The notes beneath the pieces are model-generated. The model did not search any database, had not been told where the DNA came from, and worked only from the letters and a program-made list of their open reading frames with translations. This document shows positions 11,016 to 25,400 of a DNA stretch of 64,000 nt, in pieces (position 1 is the stretch's first letter; each line of letters starts with the position of its first letter). Source of the DNA: Macrothele yani (lineage: Eukaryota; Arthropoda; Arachnida; Araneae; Macrothelidae); NCBI GenBank assembly GCA_039090855.1, contig CM076999.1, forward strand, positions 118,233,072 to 118,297,071, in the 5' to 3' direction. Position numbers and translations under genes: made by a program.

Positions 11016-13077
11016 AGATTACCTAGATGGACCTGTTGTTTCATTCAAGATTTCTCCATGAATGCAGGTTGCAAAGTTTCCAGCGAGGGCGATCTTGAGC
11101 CAGTCTTCTCTGTTGTTTCTTATCGCTCTGGTAAAAGGGTCTTCCCATCTAGTTGGAGGTCTACCAGATTTTCTCTTGGTTGATCTTGGATACCAGTTTG
11201 CGTGCGGTAGGTCCACCTGCTGTCAGTGAGTCTGGTGATATGGTCTGCCTGTTGTGCCTTGTTGTCATATATCATTTTTACTACTTCTTTTACTCCAGTT
11301 AAATTTTTGATAGTTGTGTTTGTGATGTGATCTTTTTTTACTTATCCCCAGGATTCATATTTCCATGGAATGCTGGGTGGTTTGAAGACTGAGTTCCTCT
11401 TTTTGAGTGGTGCTCCGTATTTCAGAGCCATATCTTAGAGATGGGAGGATACAGCTGTTGAACATGTTAGCTCTTACACTGAAGAGCAATTGAATTAGAG
11501 ATAGCTGGCGTTATGCAAATGTGGCGCTGTGGGCAGCCCTGTAAACGGAAACGACATGACATATGCAGCAGTCCGACAATATAAGGAGTGATGCGACAGG
11601 AATCAGTAAGAGTTGGACGCAGTATGGGTAAGACAAAGGATCTAAGCGCATTTGATCGTGGGCAAATTGTCGGGGCCCGATGAATGGGTCACTCCATCTC
11701 GGAAGTCGTGCAGGCACTGGGATTTTCATGAGCCTCTGTGTCACGGGTGCACCGTCAGTACATCAAATCCGGTAAAACCACCCTGCAAGGGCCAGCTGCC
11801 GTAAACAACAGCGTGTGGATGAGCGGGGTCATCGTCGGCTAGCTCGCATTGTAATAGCGGATATACGGGCCACAGTGCAAGAAATCACTTGTCAATTTAA
11901 ACGCTGGTGCACAAAAACGTGTAAGCAGTCACACCATCCAGAACCATCTCCTCGCTATGGGGTACAGAAGCCATCGTCCCACGAGGGTACCGCTGCTGAC
12001 CGCACATCACAGGGTACAAAGATTAGCATGGGTGCGGGAACATTGCCACTGGACCCTAGACGTGGGAAAATGTTGCCTGGACTGATGAGTCAAGATTCAC
12101 GCTGGTACATGTGGATGGCAGGATACGAGAACGGCACAAACCACATGAAGCGATGGATCCTTCTTGTCAGCAGGCATTCTCGTATGGGGACTGTTTACAT
12201 TGACTGAAATGGGACCCCTTGTACGTGTGACATCGTCCCTCACAGGTCAACATTACCGGGATATCCTGGACGACCATTTGCTCCTGTTTGTGCGTCTTCA
12301 ACATCCCACTGGGGACCTCATCCTGCAACAAGACAATGCAGCTCCCGAATTGTATCCGAATGGTTGGATGAACACTCCACCAACGTGACCTCGCTTCCTT
12401 GACCAGCTAGGTCACCTGACCTCAATCCCATCGAGCACATCAGGGATGCCATCGAGAGAGATGTTCGAGGCTCTGACCCCCTCCATCAAATCTTCGTGAA
12501 CTGTGGGAGCTTGTTCAGGGGTTGTGGATCCGTATGGCTTCCCAATGCTTCCGGTGTCTTGTCGAGTCCATGCCGAGATGAATCGCCGCCGTCATCAGGG
12601 CGAAAGGTTGTGCTACACGTTACTAGACAGGTATCTCTAATTCAATTGCTCTTCAGTGTATTTTGATATCTAGCTTTGGATCTGTGATTGTGGTTTTAAT
12701 AGGTGAACAAGGTCCATGCCGCTCTTTTTCTTTTAAATATTTCATCAGAGACGTCATTGTTCATATTTATTGTTTGTCCAAGATATGCATAGGGTTCTAC
12801 ATTTTCTATGGTGAAATTATTTAGTTGGATGATGTGATATGGATGGTATTTATTTCTCATCCATTTGGTTTTATCAGGGTGGGTTTCTAGACCTATTTTG
12901 TTACAGACATCATTTATTTGGTGAAGCATTTTTTCAAGCTGTTGAGGATTCTGAGCTATAAGTATTATATCATCTGCAAACATTAGTATTTGGAGCAACT
13001 CTCCATCTATATTTATGCCACCTTTTAAGTCAGTTTTCCTTAAAAAGTGTTTTCTCGAGTGCATATAAAGAGGTTAG
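11016..13077 (-). pseudogene. RTE-like LINE fragment (RTE-2) split by a Tc1 element
   Basis: Minus-strand pieces 12696-13064 (ILMFADDIILIAQNPQQLEKML, then PYAYLGQTI) and 11019-11216 (KRKSGRPPTRWEDPF) are the RT palm and C-terminal tail of one LINE. They are separated by the Tc1 insertion 11477-12658. The sequence differs from RTE-1, so it is a separate family or branch. It appears to sit within the tail of the PLE-1 copy at 10645, because AGAAGTTT is found at both edges. Confidence 0.75.
11477..12658 (+). mobile_element. Tc1-like transposon, 1182 bp, degenerate transposase
   Basis: Exact 27-bp inverted repeats begin CACTGAAGAGCAATTGAATT at 11477 and end at 12658. TA dinucleotides flank them at 11475-11476 and 12659-12660. 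Inside, a decayed Tc1 transposase starts near 11626. It has LSAFDRGQIVGAR, then ISEVVQAL, PTRVPLL-like remnants, a DESRF-like segment near 12088 and a region matching the DNAAPE motif near 12334, broken by many stops and shifts. The element interrupts RTE-2, so it is the younger insertion. The near-perfect TIRs with a ruined transposase suggest mobilisation in trans. Confidence 0.92.
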
Positions 13078-13150
13078 GTGAGAAGTTTAAGTAACCGAAT
13101 TAAGAAACTAGGAAGCCAATTTTCAACATGAGCTTTATTCAAAGAAATCA
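13078..13150 (+). mobile_element. Displaced PLE-1 3' tail
   Basis: Matches the PLE-1 tail at 8030-8095, including GAGCTTTATTCAAAGA. It completes the palindrome copy at 10645-11015 once RTE-2 is removed. Confidence 0.75.
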
Positions 13151-13371
13151 TTGTTTCATAATGCAACTATCTGTTCAGATCAGATACCAGTGAACTTCAT
13201 CGTTTGTAATTACATAGATGCAGAAAAAGCATTTCTACTTACTGTACTTTGAAAAGTAAGTAAATCTATTTTATGTAGGTTGCATTTAATACGAGTTAGT
13301 GTCAGTTATTTTGTAAAACAAATTTACGTGACTTCTATGAAAAAGTAAATTTTTGAATATTTTTTCTGCAG

Positions 13372-13414
13372 GTAGTGTGCTATTATGTCCTCACAGAAGC
13401 ATGATGTGGTCTGT
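13372..13414 (+). CDS. DLST: DLST exon A (mitochondrial presequence, tentative)
   Basis: A 43-nt exon between a pyrimidine-rich acceptor (tttttctgcag) and a consensus donor (gtaagt). Two bases complete an incoming codon, then 13 codons ([13 protein letters not shown]) and two bases left over. Those two plus the first base of exon B give Val, so the phase fits. The Arg/Ser/hydrophobic composition without acidic residues suits a mitochondrial presequence, but presequences are not conserved, so homology cannot confirm it. Confidence 0.5.
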
Positions 13415-16400
13415 GTAAGTACTGTTTTGAAAATAATAAACTGATTTTAATTTATATAAGTTTGTAAATGCTGAGAGAGTGAGTAGTAATAAATCAGCAT
13501 ATTACAAATGCAGTAACCATAATTGAACCAGTGAGACAGAAAAATACATTCAAGCCAGATATTGGAATTTGTGGAACTTTCTACTTCAGTAGCAACATCA
13601 TTTCAGCCTTTTTGACACCTCCATAAACATGTTTGTCTTGTGTCTGGTGCTCTTTGGCCAACCATGGCCCTTGCGCCAATAAAATCTATTAACCAACCAA
13701 CCAACCAACCTCCATAGACAGGTACAGGGGGAACAGCTGCCCTTTTTTGTCCTCCTATCGCTATGCCCCCCCACCTCTCTTAGCAAAACGGATTTCACGA
13801 ATATTGTAATTTCAGGTCGAAATATACTTGTATCTTTCCATAGTTGTACTGTTTTTGATGTATAAGTGAATATGTAGCAGCTGTTAACTTTCTTTATTTG
13901 TATATTTAGTTACCTCTTTGCTTCTTTGATGACAGTGTAATTCAGAGCAAATAGTATTGCCAGTAACTGCTTTAGATAAACCTGACAGTTAAACATTAAA
14001 GGATATTGAAATGGGCAGGGCGTATAAGGTTGTTTTTTTTTTCAGTGGGTGTGGACAGAAAGAAAGTTTTTGAAATTCATTAGGACAAAATAAAAGTTAT
14101 TCAGAAGTGGGAAAAAAAGTTAAAGTATTATTTTCTAATGTAAGTTGATGCATTTTTATTATTAAAGCATTTTTTATAATGTAAATGTAAATCTTTTCCT
14201 TCGTGCACACACCTCATTTTTAACAAAAAAATGACACACTTTCGTTGGAGGTGGCATGGCTCCTTGGGCCCCCCTTTAAATACACCCCTAAGTTGGGCTT
14301 ATTTATCACACTATTAATAATTATTATTTTAGATGGATGCTTTAACTAGCTGGATTATTATTGGTTGAAACATAATCCATTGTTGGAGATTAGGACACAT
14401 ATACGTACTATATATTACTAAGCTGTTGTCTGAGATTCAAAAGTTAGCTCTTCAAAGAAAGCTCATCTGTGCCAGATTAAAGTTTAAAACTGACTGAACT
14501 AGATTTTACTTACTGTTGATGTATCAAACATCCCTATTTACAGCAATCTTGTCACGCAACTCGAGTTGACATCTATCACATGCCTCACACGAGACCTTTT
14601 GTATTTCATACTCAGTATCTTTATCGCATGTTGACATTCCTGAATCTGTCAACCTATGATTTCCTTGGCCTTTCTGTACCTGTCTTTCAGGCCACTTGGG
14701 CTGACTCATTGTAAACATCTCATTACTCATTCTTTAAACATGGCCAAACTTACGTAAGTGTAGGTGCAAATTAGCACTCGCCAGATGATGATTAAATTAA
14801 ATTTACTTCAGTGGTCGCCAATTTGGCCATTTGTCATTTTTAGTGCCAATTTACAAATTACAGTAATTCAGAAGTAAAAGGACGTGAAACCAGTCCTAAC
14901 TAAGGATGGGGAAAAAAATCTCGGTGTTTTTGAACATCGAAGTTTTGCCACCTAATCGGTGTTTAAACCTTGATCTTGCAGAAGCTGATACATCGAGGTT
15001 TGATGACCGATGTTTGAAACTGGTAAAGAATATTTTCTATGTAAAGTAAATTAATTTCTTTTTGTTGCATTCTTTGTATAGAGAAAGGGAATATCATATT
15101 TTTATGTCGTGAATTGGATGTTTGGTCGGCGATGTTTCGCCGGCAAAATAGAGTTCTTTTCGTCGGTACTACAGGAACCGATACATAAAAAAAAACCATC
15201 GAAGTTTCCACCGATCCATTGAGCGTTTTAACAAATATTATTGGTTACTCTATTTAGATTGGTGAGTAATTACTGTTATACTGAACAGAGATGTTACCCA
15301 CCGATGTGCCCATTTACTGCTGCAGATGGAAAAGTACGAATTCTTCGGCTTATAATAAAAAATATTGAAACATCGAGGTTTTCACTGATACATCGAAAAT
15401 TTCCACCGATACTATGGATGTTTTGGGAATGAGTAATCCCAGGGGGGGAGAGATTTACAAAATATTTTTTATTTTGCATGGGGAATCACTTCTTTTATGT
15501 TCAGATAAAGCCATTAACCCCCCCCATTCCTTTTTTTTTTTTTTTTTTTATGCTGGAGACTTCTTTTTGACCACTAAAATTTGCTAACTTCCCAGCCGGT
15601 CTTTTTTTTTTTTTTGCCACTAACTTTTTTGGACTTACTGGCCACTTAGCTGAAATTCCAGTCTGCTCCTATATACCTAAGAAAACATCTCCATTACAGC
15701 AATCTTGGTATGCAACATTTTGCTTCACACTACACATCTTCATTCCTCATATGATCAGAACATGTCTTGCCACAACCCTACTGTTTGTAAAGCACCTCCC
15801 AAGCACACAAATCACTTTTAGAAGTGATTGTGTGCTTGAGAGATGCTTTACAAACAGAATCTCTCATCCTAGTACCTGGTTCCACTGCCATACATCAGAG
15901 TAAAAACAACAGCACTTTCATACATGGCCTTCAGGACCTTTTCATAAACCCACCAGTCCAATGAAATCCTCCTAAAGCAGATATGACTTTCAAAATATTC
16001 ACTTCCCTACAAATTTCACCATCTAATCTGTTTTCTCTGTCAAACATGCTTTCTAAATTATACAAATTCATTCACCTGGTATATCTCTGTGCCATTGAGA
16101 CTGATCTTGCATTCAATACTAACAATTCCTTGCTCAAAAAGCATAACTTTTTTTTTTTAATTTATTCTCAGTTTGAATTTCATTTCATTTATTGCATTTT
16201 AGTTGTTACAGACATGGTATTACATAATCATAAATATATAAGCACACATTATATTTTTGTAACAACAGGGAATGAGGAGGGAAAAGTCCTGATAGGCCTG
16301 ACGTGCCCTCTTCTCCCAAAGCATCAAAATTTTCATGAAAATAAAAAAAAATTCAAAAAAACAAAACAAAACATAAACAAGTCAAGTCCACACAATATCA

Positions 16401-19400
16401 AACACAGCTAGGGTGGTACTATAAATTAATAAAGGTAATAATACATTATGAGCTTTTGGTCAGTAAGAAATACCTGAGTTTTCGTTTAAATATATTAATA
16501 TTATTAAGTGATACAATATCAGTAGGAAATGTATTCCATAATGCCGGACCAGTATAATTAACAAATGATCTAAATCGTTCTGTTAGTGGAAACATGGGGA
16601 TTAGTGTTGTTTTTTGTCTCGTGGAATAATCATGACCACGAGTACTTATTGAAATTAAATCTTGGTAGTAACCATTTTTTATTCTCAAAAACATCAGTTT
16701 ACCTATACTATAGATATGCAATTGTTGAATAGTTAGTATATTAAAATCATTTGGACTGAGTCTAGCCTGAAAGACTGTATTTGAAAATTGAGTATATTGT
16801 AATTTAAATTGTAATAGTCTTATGAATCTATTTTGTAACGACTGGAGTTTTTTCATATTATATAAGGTAGTCGATCCCCATACAGATATACAATAGATTA
16901 GATGAGACTGAATTAAAGTATAGTATAATAAAATAATTAGTTTTGGGGTTAAATTGGCCACTGCACTTCTAATAACCCCTATATTCTCTGCAACTCACTT
17001 TTGCTTTCTGCCAACAGGACTGTGTCATCTGCATACAGCAATCTGCATACATGGATATTACTGAGACAAACCAGCATTGTTTAAAAAGTGGTATCGACAT
17101 AAACCTGTATTGTGTTTTTGTTGTTTTCACAAGAAACTTTTGCAAATGAAAAACATGACGAGAATTTCACATAAATGATGTGATGTACTGTTTTTTGACT
17201 TGGGAAATGCTTTGTGTAGTATTTATGTGCATTTTGATATCCTCTTTTGCAAAACTTTCTTTTTCATTCTTGCATACTGTGAATTAATAATCATGATCAT
17301 GATTTAGTTCAACTGTTATCCGCCTGATTGGGTTACTAGATCGCAAAGCCAGGATGGTGAACATAAAAACTCACCTTTCCCGACTGGAGTTGTTGTTGAC
17401 TGGGTTGCAGAATGAAACTTTTCCTAAAGTTATTTCTTGCCTCAAATTTTAGTTATTTCAGCTTATCCTTTTTGATTTTCAGTCAGGTCAAAGTACTTGC
17501 TAGAGAGTTTTCTAATGATAGAGAGGGTTCCTCTGGGTTTAATCTAGAGAGGGTATCCTGATGATTGCAGGCTAGTAAAGGGTATCATATGGCACTGAGG
17601 GCTTCATTTTATCCCCTGTCTGGAAATGGAAGTGAAGAGTTTTAAGGCTGAGAATGTTCTCCAAGGAAGATCAGAATTTGAAGCAAAGGAGAAGTGTATA
17701 ATTAGCAATAGCAAATCTTTGGTTAATCCTCATTGGCGATGACCATCACCCCTGCTACATCAACAACACTTTTAATTGTCAGAAGGACTGGAAATAGAGA
17801 GAAGAAGAGGTACAACATTAAATGATTGTTGTACCTCTTCTTCTCTCTATTTCCAGAATTTATCTCACGAATAACAACACCTGCTATAGTTGTAGTCCTG
17901 AAGAAGGGGTGCAAGTGCTACCCAAAAATTGGACATATTATTTCCTTTTATTCCTTAAAAAACCCCATAATTTGGGGATATTTATAATGCATTAAGTCTA
18001 AGAATAGCCATGTCATCAGTTATTACCAAGGTTAAGATTTACGTAAACTGTAACATCTTTACAGTGATTTTGGAACTGTTACTTTTAATTACTGGTCATA
18101 ATGATGACAGTGATTTCAGTAATGATCATATGATTTCTGATCCATCTCTGCTATAGAGTAGTTTTCTTCAAAATGTAGTCCAGGTTATTAAGTACATCCC
18201 GTTGTAGATAGTTTTTGCGTATTATTTTTTTTTGTGTTGTAGACTTTTTCCAAAGTTTTTTAGATATTATTTCCTTTATCTCTGTATTACTTTGTATATT
18301 TTGTGATAACTGTTCTTGAAACATCATTATTGATACGAAGTGTGTTTTCTGTTTCTTGTGTAGCCATCCTTCAAAAACTTGAAAATTACATCACTGTGGA
18401 GTGGGAATTGAACCCACATCTCCCAGTTTATGTCCAAACCCTGTAAATCAGCTGATTCAAAATCATGTCCATTCAGAAACTTGTTTAAAATACAGCAGTG
18501 CAATTTGTAGATCAATTTTTGCTCTATAAACTGTTGCAGTCATACACTGTGTGTCCATTTCCCCATAATTATTACGATCACTCATTTTTGAAATGCTTTG
18601 TGTTCTGTAAGGTCCATAGAAAAAGTTTAGGCACAAATAAATATCAGCACTGAATCAAAGCAACACAAACACTGAAAAGTAGGTGAAACACTTTAAACTG
18701 CATCACACTACACAATGGGAAACCAATACATGGCTGCCTCGGTGGCGCAGTGGTCTAAGCGACGGCTTCTGATCACTTGTCCAAGATGGGTCCGTGTTCG
18801 AATCCCGGTTGAGGCATGGATGTTGTGTTTGTCTTATAGCACTGGCTCTCTCTCTTCCCTGGAACCAGTGGCCCTAAATTAGGGACGGGCGACTGCTTAT
18901 AGCCCATTGAGTTGCGCACGGTGGTCGTTAAACCTCCAACCAAAAAAAAAAAAAAAAAAGAAAAAGAAACCCAATAAATGCAATGGGTGTAATCATGCAT
19001 CCTCATTGCATGAAAGGAGAAACTACCTGCCTCAAAAGTTTCAACTTAACAGTAACGTATTGCAAAATGTACCATTATTACATTATTAGACATGTATGGT
19101 ATTTGCAGACACTTGTATCAGTCTAAAAACACGCTTCACCATGCAATAAATGAAATTCTCTATACTTCATGTTTAATACTATTTTAAGTTGGTAATTAAC
19201 TATACAAAAATTAATCGGTATGTTGTCTTCGGTCAGGCTTGAAAGATTTTTCCTTCAGAGTTCTTAAAACCATTTCGTCTGTATTTTTTTTTTTTTTTTT
19301 ACCTTGTGGCCTAGAGAAAACAAAATGATTTGACATTACATAAAGGATATTTTTGTCCAATTTTAACCAAATCAACTGGGTCATTCTGTGGAAAATCACC

Positions 19401-22400
19401 GAGGAGTGGTTGCTGACACATTAAAAAAAAATTCTTTCTGGAAAGGCATATTTTAAGATTTCAAACCTGGGGTTTATTTTTTTTTTTAATATCTGCCATT
19501 TTGGATTTACAAGCCAAAATGACCACTGCAGAATGAGAAAATCACACCCAAACTACCTTTTTGCTTTTTTTTTTTAAATTCCTATAAGGGATAAAAAACA
19601 AAACAAAATGATATTTGTCTTATTTTTAGCCTACAAGGAGTACTTGAAGTTGAACTCTTAAAATATGGCTTTCCAGATGGACAAAAAATGAAATAAAAAA
19701 AATGTGTCAGCACCACTTTTTGTAAATTGGGTGATTTTTCATGGAATGACCAAACTATAAACATATTTTTAAGCAAAGCTTGGAAATATCAAATTTCGTC
19801 TAATCAGTTAACAGTTTTTGAGTCATTTTATTAGGAAAAAAAAAAAAAAAAGAAGCTAGAGGATACCTCTACTTCTGGTGCCAATAAAAGCACCAAAAGT
19901 GGAAGTACTCTTGGGATATTTATATACTTAAAACAGTATTGCTGTAAGTATTAATTTTTCAATAAATAGTATATTAGGTTAAAATTAATTTGCTGAAGTA
20001 ACAAATTTTTTGAGCCTCTCCCATTACCAGGACCTTCCCCTAGAATTTAGCATTAGCTACAGCCCCCTGCCACCCAGGCGTCAGGTTCTTGGAACATCAT
20101 TGTCCTGAGTGGTGTAACAGCAGCTTGCTTGAACATGAATTCGGAGATATGGGTTTGGTCCTGTCTCAGAGTGATGCAATTTTCAAGTTTTCTGAAGAAA
20201 TGGCTACATTGGAAACAGAGAAAATATGGCACATTTGTGCTGATAATGACATTTTTATTTGCTTTCCATTATTTGTGGTGAATTATTTCTTCAGATGGAT
20301 TTATTATAGTTCCCATTTATATCTAAGATGTTCTCTGAAATATTATGGCTTCTATTTTTTTTTTTTTTTTTTTTTTGTTTTACCTTCAGACAGATTTATC
20401 CTTTATTTTATAAAGTTTGACAGTTGTGCTTGTGACAGTGTTGTAAACAGAACATATAGAATAAAGATTCTGTATCTTTGCAATCCTTCATCCGAGGTCA
20501 TAAGAATTCGTTTTTTCTGCTCAATTGTTATGATTTTTCTTTTGCTTTGTATGTAAACATGGGCCTTTGGACCAGAAACCTTTAAGTGATCAAGATAAGG
20601 ATGCTGTGTCAAATGGCAAATCTCAACAGATTGTAAGAAATATTATCAATTTTTAAATTATATATTTCTATGGCACAAGATTGAGTTTTGCTGGAAAAGT
20701 CAAAGTTAGTTCAGATCATACCAGAATTTCTTCTCAAAACCTTTGCTTCACAATTGGTGATTAAGTACATATTCTGCCTTGTTGAAGTGTTTTTAAAACT
20801 TACATTTTTTCAATTTTTCTGTCCTGAAAGTGTTCTGCTTGAGTTGTCAAAATATTAAATTGCACAAAATTAAGCTTGTAGTGATCATTAGGGCAGAAGA
20901 CTTATTTTCATGGTTGCATCTGAAAAGTAATGTTTGTTTTTGTGGTCAGTTAGCATCTTTCAATGGAAACTATGAGCAGCCATGCTATTTTAGTGTATAA
21001 AGTTGTGTAAGTGTATAACATCAGCATTAATCCTTATAACTCAGACCATTTGGGTGATTACTAGAATGTTCGTTGCTTTTGAGTGTAGTCTTTCAGACTT
21101 TCAGTGCATACAATACACAGAGTGCATAGGAAAGTCCCTTTAGCCTGGAATAACTTGTGAATGGAGAGAGGTACAGTTATGCAAGTGAGATAACGGTATT
21201 GTAAAGCGACTACACCCGATCGAATGCAACCGATAGCAGCTCCCCTTGTGATGAAATGTGGAAGTTAGCCATTGCAAATCGAAAACAAAAAGAGATAGAG
21301 CAAAATTTCCAATTACAAAGTTGTAGAGCATCAATTAATTAGTACAAAACAACATTTGTTTCACACGGATAAGATAAATTGTCGCCTGAATACCCTACAA
21401 TGTCCGAAATCGATGCACAATGATTTGAATCTGCATATTCACATTTCGCAAATGTAGCCATATACAAATGCAGATTGTGACGTTGTACCATACCTATGAT
21501 ATAAAACCCAGTAGCAGGATGTACCCTGATCAGAAGTTTAGGTCTGCATATGCTGTGTGAGAATGGCGAGCTTGGATTTCTGGGGTTATGTAAAAAATCA
21601 GGTGTATGCAACAGCGCCTACAAGTCTGCTGGATCTACGTTGTCGTGTTACAGATGCTTGCAATAGTGTGACACCTTCCATGCTGTGGAATGTGCATGCA
21701 GAGTTACTTTCATGAATACAAATGTGTATTGTGGGCAATGGCGAACTCTTCGAACATACTTGGCATTAACTTTTTATCACTGTGCTCCAGCTTGCCTTTT
21801 TTGTTTTTGTTTTGTCTGACATCATCAAACTATATTGACATAAGTACGCATTTATGCAATAAATTGTGTGTATTTGCTCATACCTATGCCTGTGTTCCCT
21901 TCAAATGTTCACACAAAAGGTCGCACATCGATTTTGGACATTTTAGGGTATTCAGGTGACAATTTATCTTATCCGAGTGAAACAAATGTCGTTTTGTACT
22001 AATTAATTGATGCTCTACAACTTTGTAATTGGAAATTTTGCTCTTATCTCTTTTTGTTTTCGATTTGTAATGGCTAACTTCTGCATTTTGCCACTAGGGG
22101 CACTGCTATCAGCTGCATTTGATCGGGCATAGTCACTTTACTATACCGTTATCTCACTTGCATAACTGTACCTCTCTCTGTTCGCAAGTTATTCTAGGCT
22201 AAAAGGACTTTCCTATGCACCCTGTATAATAATAATAATAGTTAAAGTATATAATAGTATGCATGGTACCTATGGCAAAAGGAATTGTGTCTTATTCATA
22301 AAAAATTTTTTGGAAAAGTGACATGTTGAAGTTGTCTTATCATTGTAGATTTTCAGATCAGATGAATGCTATCAGTTTTTCACCTATGAAATGCTTTATA

Positions 22401-25400
22401 GAATTCAGTAGTGCATTGCTTAAGTTGTCCTTTTGTCATTCTTTTAGCCTATCAGGGTTTTATTTTTTATTTTTTTGTGTTTTCCCTTGATTGTTTTCAC
22501 AATATTGTATGTTTTGCTATGCTACCTATGTAACATAAAAAGCACCAAATCTTTTCATTAGGTAGATGGATTTACATAATAAGCACACCAGACAAAAAAT
22601 TAGTCGCCCTTAACAGAAATGACAGTAGGAAGTTACTGGTTGCACAGAGGGCACCATGGTAGCATTGTTTTGGAGATAAATAGCACCGATGTGGTCTACA
22701 GATCAATCATTTCTGTCTCGTGCAGTGGTGAAGAGCAACATATCTGTTGAATTTAGTCTGCAATATGGGTCGTAAGACGTTACGGAGTAACGAAAAGGAG
22801 CCATCGTGTTTGGCCGTGCCCACAGACACAATGTGAATGAAGTCACCCAATTTGTTGGTGTGTCAAAGCGTATTGTCCAGTGGGTCTACAAACAGCGGTA
22901 TAGTTCGCAGTCTACTGAAAATCGGTGATGTTACTGTGGCCAGAAAACGATTCTCACCAACAGGTACCGCCGCTGTGTTTCAACCCTAGTAACTGCAAAT
23001 TGATTTCAAACCACGCAATAATTGCTCCAAACAGTCAATGAAAGTCCAGTCCAACCAATTTCCGAAAGGACATTGCGACGAGAACTGCATGTGACGGCCA
23101 TCTGGAGCAGAGTGCCATGGAAGAGGCCTCTTTCAACAGCAAGTCACAAAGTAACACATTATCAATGGGCCCAGGGGCACCAAAACTTTACTGTGGAGGA
23201 TTGGAAATGAGTAATTTGGTCTGATGAGTCTCGTTTTTGTTTGTACTCCAATGATGGGAGGCGACGAGTGCATCACAAGCCCAATGAAGCCTTTAATCCT
23301 GATTGTGTCGAACTTTACTGTGGAGGATTGGAAACGAGTAATTTGGTCTGATGAGTCTCGTTTTTGTTTGTACTCCAATGATGGGAGGCGACGAGTGCAT
23401 CGCAGGCCCAATGAAGCCTTTAATCCTGATTGTGTCGAACTTTACTGTGGAGGATTGGAAACGAGTAATTTGGTCTGATGAGTCTCGTTTTTGTTTGTAC
23501 TCCAATGATGGGAGGCGACGAGTGCATCGCAGGCCCAATGAAGCCTTTAATCCTGATTGTGTCGAACTTTACTGTGGAGGATTGGAAACGAGTAATTTGG
23601 TCTGATGAGTCTCGTTTTTGTTTGTACTCCAATGATGGGAGGCGACGAGTGCATCGCAGGCCCAATGAAGCCTTTAATCCTGATTGTGTCGAACTTTACT
23701 GTGGAGGATTGGAAACGAGTAATTTGGTCTGATGAGTCTCGTTTTTGTTTGTACTCCAATGATGGGAGGCGACGAGTGCATCGCAGGCCCAATGAAGCCT
23801 TTAATCCTGATTGTGTCGAACTTTACTGTGGAGGATTGGAAACGAGTAATTTGGTCTGATGAGTCTCGTTTTTGTTTGTACTCCAATGATGGGAGGCGAC
23901 GAGTGCATCGCAGGCCCAATGAAGCCTTTAATCCTGATTGTGTCGAACTTTACTGTGGAGGATTGGAAACGAGTAATTTGGTCTGATGAGTCTCGTTTTT
24001 GTTTGTACTCCAATGATGGGAGGCGACGAGTGCATCGCAGGCCCAATGAAGCCTTTAATCCTGATTGTGTCGAACTTTACTGTGGAGGATTGGAAACGAG
24101 TAATTTGGTCTGATGAGTCTCGTTTTTGTTTGTACTCCAATGATGGGAGGCGACGAGTGCATCGCAGGCCCAATGAAGCCTTTAATCCTGATTGTGTCGA
24201 ACTTTACTGTGGAGGATTGGAAACGAGTAATTTGGTCTGATGAGTCTCGTTTTTGTTTGTACTCCAATGATGGGAGGCGACGAGTGCATCGCAGGCCCAA
24301 TGAAGCCTTTAATCCTGATTGTGTCGAACTTTACTGTGGAGGATTGGAAACGAGTAATTTGGTCTGATGAGTCTCGTTTTTGTTTGTACTCCAATGATGG
24401 GAGGCGACGAGTGCATCGCAGGCCCAATGAAGCCTTTAATCCTGATTGTGTCGAACTTTACTGTGGAGGATTGGAAACGAGTAATTTGGTCTGATGAGTC
24501 TCGTTTTTGTTTGTACTCCAATGATGGGAGGCGACGAGTGCATCGCAGGCCCAATGAAGCCTTTAATCCTGATTGTGTCGAACTTTACTGTGGAGGATTG
24601 GAAACGAGTAATTTGGTCTGATGAGTCTCGTTTTTGTTTGTACTCCAATGATGGGAGGCGACGAGTGCATCGCAGGCCCAATGAAGCCTTTAATCCTGAT
24701 TGTGTCGAACTTTACTGTGGAGGATTGGAAACGAGTAATTTGGTCTGATGAGTCTCGTTTTTGTTTGTACTCCAATGATGGGAGGCGACGAGTGCATCGC
24801 AGGCCCAATGAAGCCTTTAATCCTGATTGTGTCGAACTTTACTGTGGAGGATTGGAAACGAGTAATTTGGTCTGATGAGTCTCGTTTTTGTTTGTACTCC
24901 AATGATGGGAGGCGACGAGTGCATCGCAGGCCCAATGAAGCCTTTAATCCTGATTGTGTCGAACTTTACTGTGGAGGATTGGAAACGAGTAATTTGGTCT
25001 GATGAGTCTCGTTTTTGTTTGTACTCCAATGATGGGAGGCGACGAGTGCATCGCAGGCCCAATGAAACCTTTAATCCTGATTGTGTCGAACTTTACTGTG
25101 GAGGATTGGAAACGAGTAATTTGGTCTGATGAGTCTCGTTTTTGTTTGTACTCCAATGATGGGAGGCGACGAGTGCATCGCAGGCCCAATGAAGCCTTTA
25201 ATCCTGATTGTGTCGAACTTTACTGTGGAAGACTGGAAACGAGTAATTTGGTCTGATGAGTCTCGTTTTTGTTTGTACTCCAATGATGGGAGGCGACGAG
25301 TGCATCACAAGCCCAATGAAGCCTTTAATCCTGATTGTGTCGAACTTTACTGTGGAGGATTGGAAACGAGTAATTTGGTCTGATGAGTCTCGTTTTTGTT

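Larger units (their letters stand above)
14395..17082 (-). pseudogene. LINE-C: third copy of the EN-RT LINE family, broken by insertions
   Basis: Minus-strand pieces match LINE-A (28292-31630): 3' UTR and C-terminal tail at 14395-14745, the MRNEDV region at 15655-15775, the tyrosine/tryptophan connection at 15860-16185, and [11 protein letters not shown] at about 16985-17040. The pieces are colinear. They are separated by an unassigned repeat-rich insertion (about 14750-15655) and a CR1/L2-like LINE end (about 16190-16968). Frames are heavily decayed. Confidence 0.75.

Noticed and set aside
20089..20556. 155-codon ORF
   Set aside because: Contains a poly-Phe run from poly-T and starts in a SINE-II remnant. 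No recognisable domain.
23217..23240. CTGATGAGTCTCG in every 127-bp unit looks like a hammerhead core
   Set aside because: There is no GAAA box or pairing stem after it. The bases are simply the W-S-D-E-S-R codons of the transposase; the same motif occurs in the Tc1 at 12083.
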